Shown: positions 55,575-58,160 of the stretch, piece after piece
Position numbering within the stretch: position 1 is the stretch's first letter
Layout: every line of letters starts with the position of its first letter
Source of the DNA: Craterilacuibacter sinensis
GTDB lineage: Bacteria; Pseudomonadota; Gammaproteobacteria; Burkholderiales; Chromobacteriaceae
Direction: 5' to 3'
Assembly (NCBI RefSeq): GCF_009831765.1
Contig: NZ_WSSB01000016.1
Span: forward strand, 3,151 to 61,310
DNA length: 58,160 nucleotides
Notes under the pieces: model-generated
The model's database searches: none
What the model was told of the DNA's origin: nothing
What the model saw: the letters and a program-made list of their open reading frames with translations, nothing else
Program-made: the position numbers and the translations under genes

Positions 55575-56645
55575 ATGCCGGACTCAAACTTCAGTGGACT
55601 TGATCTGCTCGAAACACCCGTGCTTATCATCGAGCACGACAGTGATATCGTGTATGCCAACCAAGCTTGTGAAAGCTTGTTTGCCGTCGGGAAACGCGAG
55701 CTGACCCGTCACAGCTTGTTTGACCTGATTCAGGATTCCCGCGCTTTGCGCCATGCCGTACAAAGTGCGCTTCAGTGTCAGGCCAGCTTTATCGAGCATG
55801 ACCTGCCACTGCTGCTTCGCAATGAGCAATCCTTGCATGTCGGCCTCACCGTCACACCAATAGATAATGAAGGCCGGCGTGCACTGGTTGAACTACGCCC
55901 AATTGACCAGCAAAGAAAAATTGCTAACGAAGAACGCTTACTCCTGCAGCAGCGCGCCAATCGTGAACTGATCCGTAACCTGGCCCATGAGATCAAAAAC
56001 CCGCTAGGGGGCATCCGTGGCGCAGCGCAGTTACTTGAGCATGAAATTGCCGACCGGCCCGAACTGCTGGAATACACCGGCGTCATCCGCGAGGAAGCGC
56101 TCCGGCTACAATCCCTGGTCGATCGCATGCTGGCTCCACACAAACGCCAGCTGGCCAGCGAGGTCAATATTCACGAGGTTCTGGAACGAGTACGCAGTAT
56201 CGTTCTCGCCGAATTCGGCACCGGACTTAGCATCCGGCGCGATTATGACGTCAGTCTCCCCTTTCTGATCGCAGATAAAGCGCAACTCATTCAGGTGGTG
56301 CTGAATATTACGCGCAATGCAGCGCAAGCACTAAAAGGAACAGGAGAGATCATTCTCAAAACGCGCATCAGTCGCCAAGTGACTTTAGCGCGTAAACGTC
56401 ATAACTTGGCATTAAAATTGCAAATCATCGATAACGGACCGGGTATTCCAGATGAAATACAGGATCATGTGTTTTACCCGCTAGTCACTGGCCGGGCAGA
56501 AGGTACGGGGCTTGGGCTAACCTTGGCACAAACCTTTATCCAGCAACATGGGGGCACCATAGAGTTTGACTCCTATCCCGGATATACCTGCTTCAGCATC
56601 GCCCTGCCTTTTGGCAACGAATGCGCCATCACCGAAAAACAATGA
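55575..56645 (+). CDS. glnL: nitrogen regulation sensor histidine kinase/phosphatase NtrB
   Basis: A 356-residue cytosolic kinase (also called ntrB) that phosphorylates or dephosphorylates NtrC in response to PII. The N-terminal PAS domain includes VLIIEHDSDIVYANQACESLF. The H-box is NLAHEIKNPLGGIRGAAQLLE with His138. N, G1 and G2 boxes are NITRNAAQALKG, DNGPGIPDEIQ and GTGLGLTLAQTFIQQHGG. No membrane helices are present. The start is ATG at 55575 within a TTG-initiated frame; the ribosome site is weak. ntrC follows 19 bases downstream. Confidence 0.96.
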   Translation: MPDSNFSGLDLLETPVLIIEHDSDIVYANQACESLFAVGKRELTRHSLFDLIQDSRALRHAVQSALQCQASFIEHDLPLLLRNEQSLHVGLTVTPIDNEGRRALVELRPIDQQRKIANEERLLLQQRANRELIRNLAHEIKNPLGGIRGAAQLLEHEIADRPELLEYTGVIREEALRLQSLVDRMLAPHKRQLASEVNIHEVLERVRSIVLAEFGTGLSIRRDYDVSLPFLIADKAQLIQVVLNITRNAAQALKGTGEIILKTRISRQVTLARKRHNLALKLQIIDNGPGIPDEIQDHVFYPLVTGRAEGTGLGLTLAQTFIQQHGGTIEFDSYPGYTCFSIALPFGNECAITEKQ

Positions 56646-56664
56646 AAAATAGAGGGGTAGCATA

Positions 56665-58089
56665 ATGGACAAGCCGGTATGGATTATCGATGATGATAAA
56701 GCTATTCGCTGGGTACTGGAAAAAGCACTCGGCCGCGTTGGCATCGGCTTCGACAGCTTTACCAATGCCGATGACGCCCTGAACGCGTTGTATGACAAAG
56801 TACCGCAGGCCATCATCAGCGATGTACGCATGCCCGGCACAGATGGCCTCAAATTTTTGAGCAAGCTCAAAGCCGAACATCCGCAACTGCCCGTTATTAT
56901 CATGACGGCGCACTCTGACTTGGATTCAGCCGTAGCCGCGTTTCAAGGCGGTGCATTCGAGTACCTGCCCAAGCCTTTCGATGTCGACCAAGCCGTTCAG
57001 CTCATAGAGCGTGCACTGGCAGAAAACCATGCGCCTGATGCGCTTATTCCAGCCCAACAGGAATTACCCGCCCTGCTGGGACAAGCGCCTGCGATGCAGG
57101 ATGTATTCCGGGCCATAGGCCGCTTGTCGCAATCCAATGTAACCGTACTGATTACAGGGGAGTCAGGTACCGGCAAAGAGCGCGTAGCCGAAGCCCTGCA
57201 TCGCCACTCGATACGCAGTGGCAAGCCATTCATTGCCATCAATACCGCAGCCATTCCGCGCGACCTGCTGGAGTCCGAACTATTCGGCCATGAAAAGGGG
57301 GCATTTACCGGTGCATTAGCCACCCGCCGTGGCAGATTTGAAGAAGCGGAAGGCGGTACCCTATTCCTGGATGAAATAGGCGATATGCCCACCGAACTGC
57401 AGACCCGCTTATTGCGGGTACTCTCGGATGGCCATTTCTATCGCGTTGGCGGACACACCCCGATCAAAGCGAATGTGCGGGTCGTTGCCGCCACCCATCA
57501 GAACCTGGAAGAGCGCGTACGCCTAGGACAATTTCGCGAAGACTTGTATCACCGCCTTAATGTCATCCGGCTGCGCCTGCCACCATTACGAGAACGACAC
57601 GAAGATATCCCTTTACTGGTGCAACACTTCCTCGCCAAAAGCGCCACTAGCCTCGGCGTCGAAAGTAAGCGCCTGAGCAATGCAGCTATGGAACTCATCA
57701 CCCAGGCACCCTTTCCCGGCAATGTGCGGGAACTGGAAAACCTGTGCCAGTGGATTACCGTCATGGCACCAGGGCAAATGGTCGATGGCTGCGACCTGCC
57801 TCCCGAGTTTCGCAATGCGAATAAAGCGGGCTCCCATGCTTCAGCCCATGCAGCAGAGAGCAAAACAAGCGCAACGACAGACTGGACTCACCTATTGTCG
57901 GAAGAGGTCATTCACAGGCTCAAGGCCGGAGAAACAGGCATTATCGATGAACTGACCCACCGCTTCGAAGAGAGTTGCATACGCGCAGGGCTCGCTTGTA
58001 CCGGAGGACGCAAAGTCGAAGCAGCCCAGATTCTGGGCTGGGGGCGCAATACTTTAACAAGAAAAATACAGGAGCTAGGCCTGGAGTAA
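56665..58089 (+). CDS. glnG: nitrogen regulation response regulator NtrC
   Basis: A 474-residue sigma-54 activator (also called ntrC). The receiver domain has acidic pocket WIIDDDKAIRW and phospho-acceptor D53 in ISDVRMPG. The AAA+ domain has Walker A ITGESGTGKE near residue 164, the sigma-54-contact loop GAFTGA at 212-217 and Walker B TLFLDEIGDMP. The Fis-type helix-turn-helix at the C-terminus is KVEAAQILGWGRNTLTRKIQ. GAGGGG precedes the ATG. Its likely target is the palindrome upstream of glnA. Confidence 0.98.
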   Translation: MDKPVWIIDDDKAIRWVLEKALGRVGIGFDSFTNADDALNALYDKVPQAIISDVRMPGTDGLKFLSKLKAEHPQLPVIIMTAHSDLDSAVAAFQGGAFEYLPKPFDVDQAVQLIERALAENHAPDALIPAQQELPALLGQAPAMQDVFRAIGRLSQSNVTVLITGESGTGKERVAEALHRHSIRSGKPFIAINTAAIPRDLLESELFGHEKGAFTGALATRRGRFEEAEGGTLFLDEIGDMPTELQTRLLRVLSDGHFYRVGGHTPIKANVRVVAATHQNLEERVRLGQFREDLYHRLNVIRLRLPPLRERHEDIPLLVQHFLAKSATSLGVESKRLSNAAMELITQAPFPGNVRELENLCQWITVMAPGQMVDGCDLPPEFRNANKAGSHASAHAAESKTSATTDWTHLLSEEVIHRLKAGETGIIDELTHRFEESCIRAGLACTGGRKVEAAQILGWGRNTLTRKIQELGLE

Positions 58090-58123
58090 GCAGGCCACTT
58101 ACTCAATAGCAGATCCATAAACG

Positions 58124-58160
58124 CAAAAACCCCCGACCTTTAATCAAGGTCGGGGGTTTT
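58124..58160 (+). terminator. intrinsic terminator of ntrBC
   Basis: AAAACCCCCGACCTT-loop-AAGGTCGGGGGTTTT at the right edge of the window; the T-run is cut by the edge. Confidence 0.92.

Overview
The window looks like chromosomal core DNA of a betaproteobacterium, most likely from the Neisseriales (Chromobacteriaceae/Neisseriaceae side). The evidence is an RmpM-type OmpA protein with the GECWRTASFDKA signature, the order glnA–DUF4124 protein–ntrB–ntrC, the order grpE–dnaK–dnaJ, a CysB regulator divergent from cysH/cysI/DUF934, the dapA–bamC pair, and a moderately high GC content. About 50 protein genes and one tRNA are packed tightly. There is no prophage, CRISPR array or transposase. Most genes have clear Shine-Dalgarno sequences, and many are separated by good intrinsic terminators that serve both strands.

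Layout. (1) 1-16 kb: tRNA-Leu(CAG); a NhaD-like Na+/H+ antiporter; a long minus-strand operon glyQ–(adhesin-E-like protein)–glyS–gmhB–plsC–YgjP-like peptidase–gloA; protoporphyrinogen oxidase; the threonine-degradation pair kbl–tdh; an accessory islet at 11.7-13.1 kb; hemB with a small membrane protein; an AGCS amino-acid:Na+ symporter. (2) 16-31 kb: the grpE–dnaK–dnaJ chaperone operon; aceA; clpS–clpA; a cold-shock protein; icd divergent from rluE and aceK; htpG. Isocitrate lyase, isocitrate dehydrogenase and the kinase/phosphatase that sets the split between them all lie within about 9 kb. (3) 31-42 kb: ribF–ileS–lspA–ispH on the minus strand with overlapping genes; an OmpA/RmpM protein with a near-consensus promoter; an assimilatory sulfur cluster (cysH–cysI–DUF934) facing cysB; a short-chain dehydrogenase. 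(4) 42-53 kb: the ABC-F protein YbiT; dapA–bamC; a repetitive small lipoprotein; RoxA; SlyD; mgtE–prmC; aroE–mtgA; a rhodanese. (5) 53-58 kb: the nitrogen-control cluster glnA–DUF4124–ntrB–ntrC, with a sigma-54 promoter and an NtrC-type palindrome upstream of glnA.

The standout feature is the islet at 11.68-13.08 kb. A single gene (12046-12912) ends with its stop codon inside a sequence that has every hallmark of an integron attC site (12907-12978): an R'' core GTCTAAC, an R' core GTTAGGC, and paired inner boxes with an unpaired base. A core-like CGTAAGGC sits just upstream of the gene. It therefore looks like a solitary integron gene cassette with no integrase or attI in view. Its 288-residue product has an apparent PD-(D/E)XK nuclease motif set (D203, E216-x-K218, Q233/Y237) behind an N-terminal winged-helix-like region, so a restriction or defence role is plausible but unproven. 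Two related ~97-bp REPIN/BIME-like elements (GTAG-headed paired hairpins) in the same orientation bracket the cassette.

All calls come from reading the sequence and from family knowledge. No database or structure search was run.
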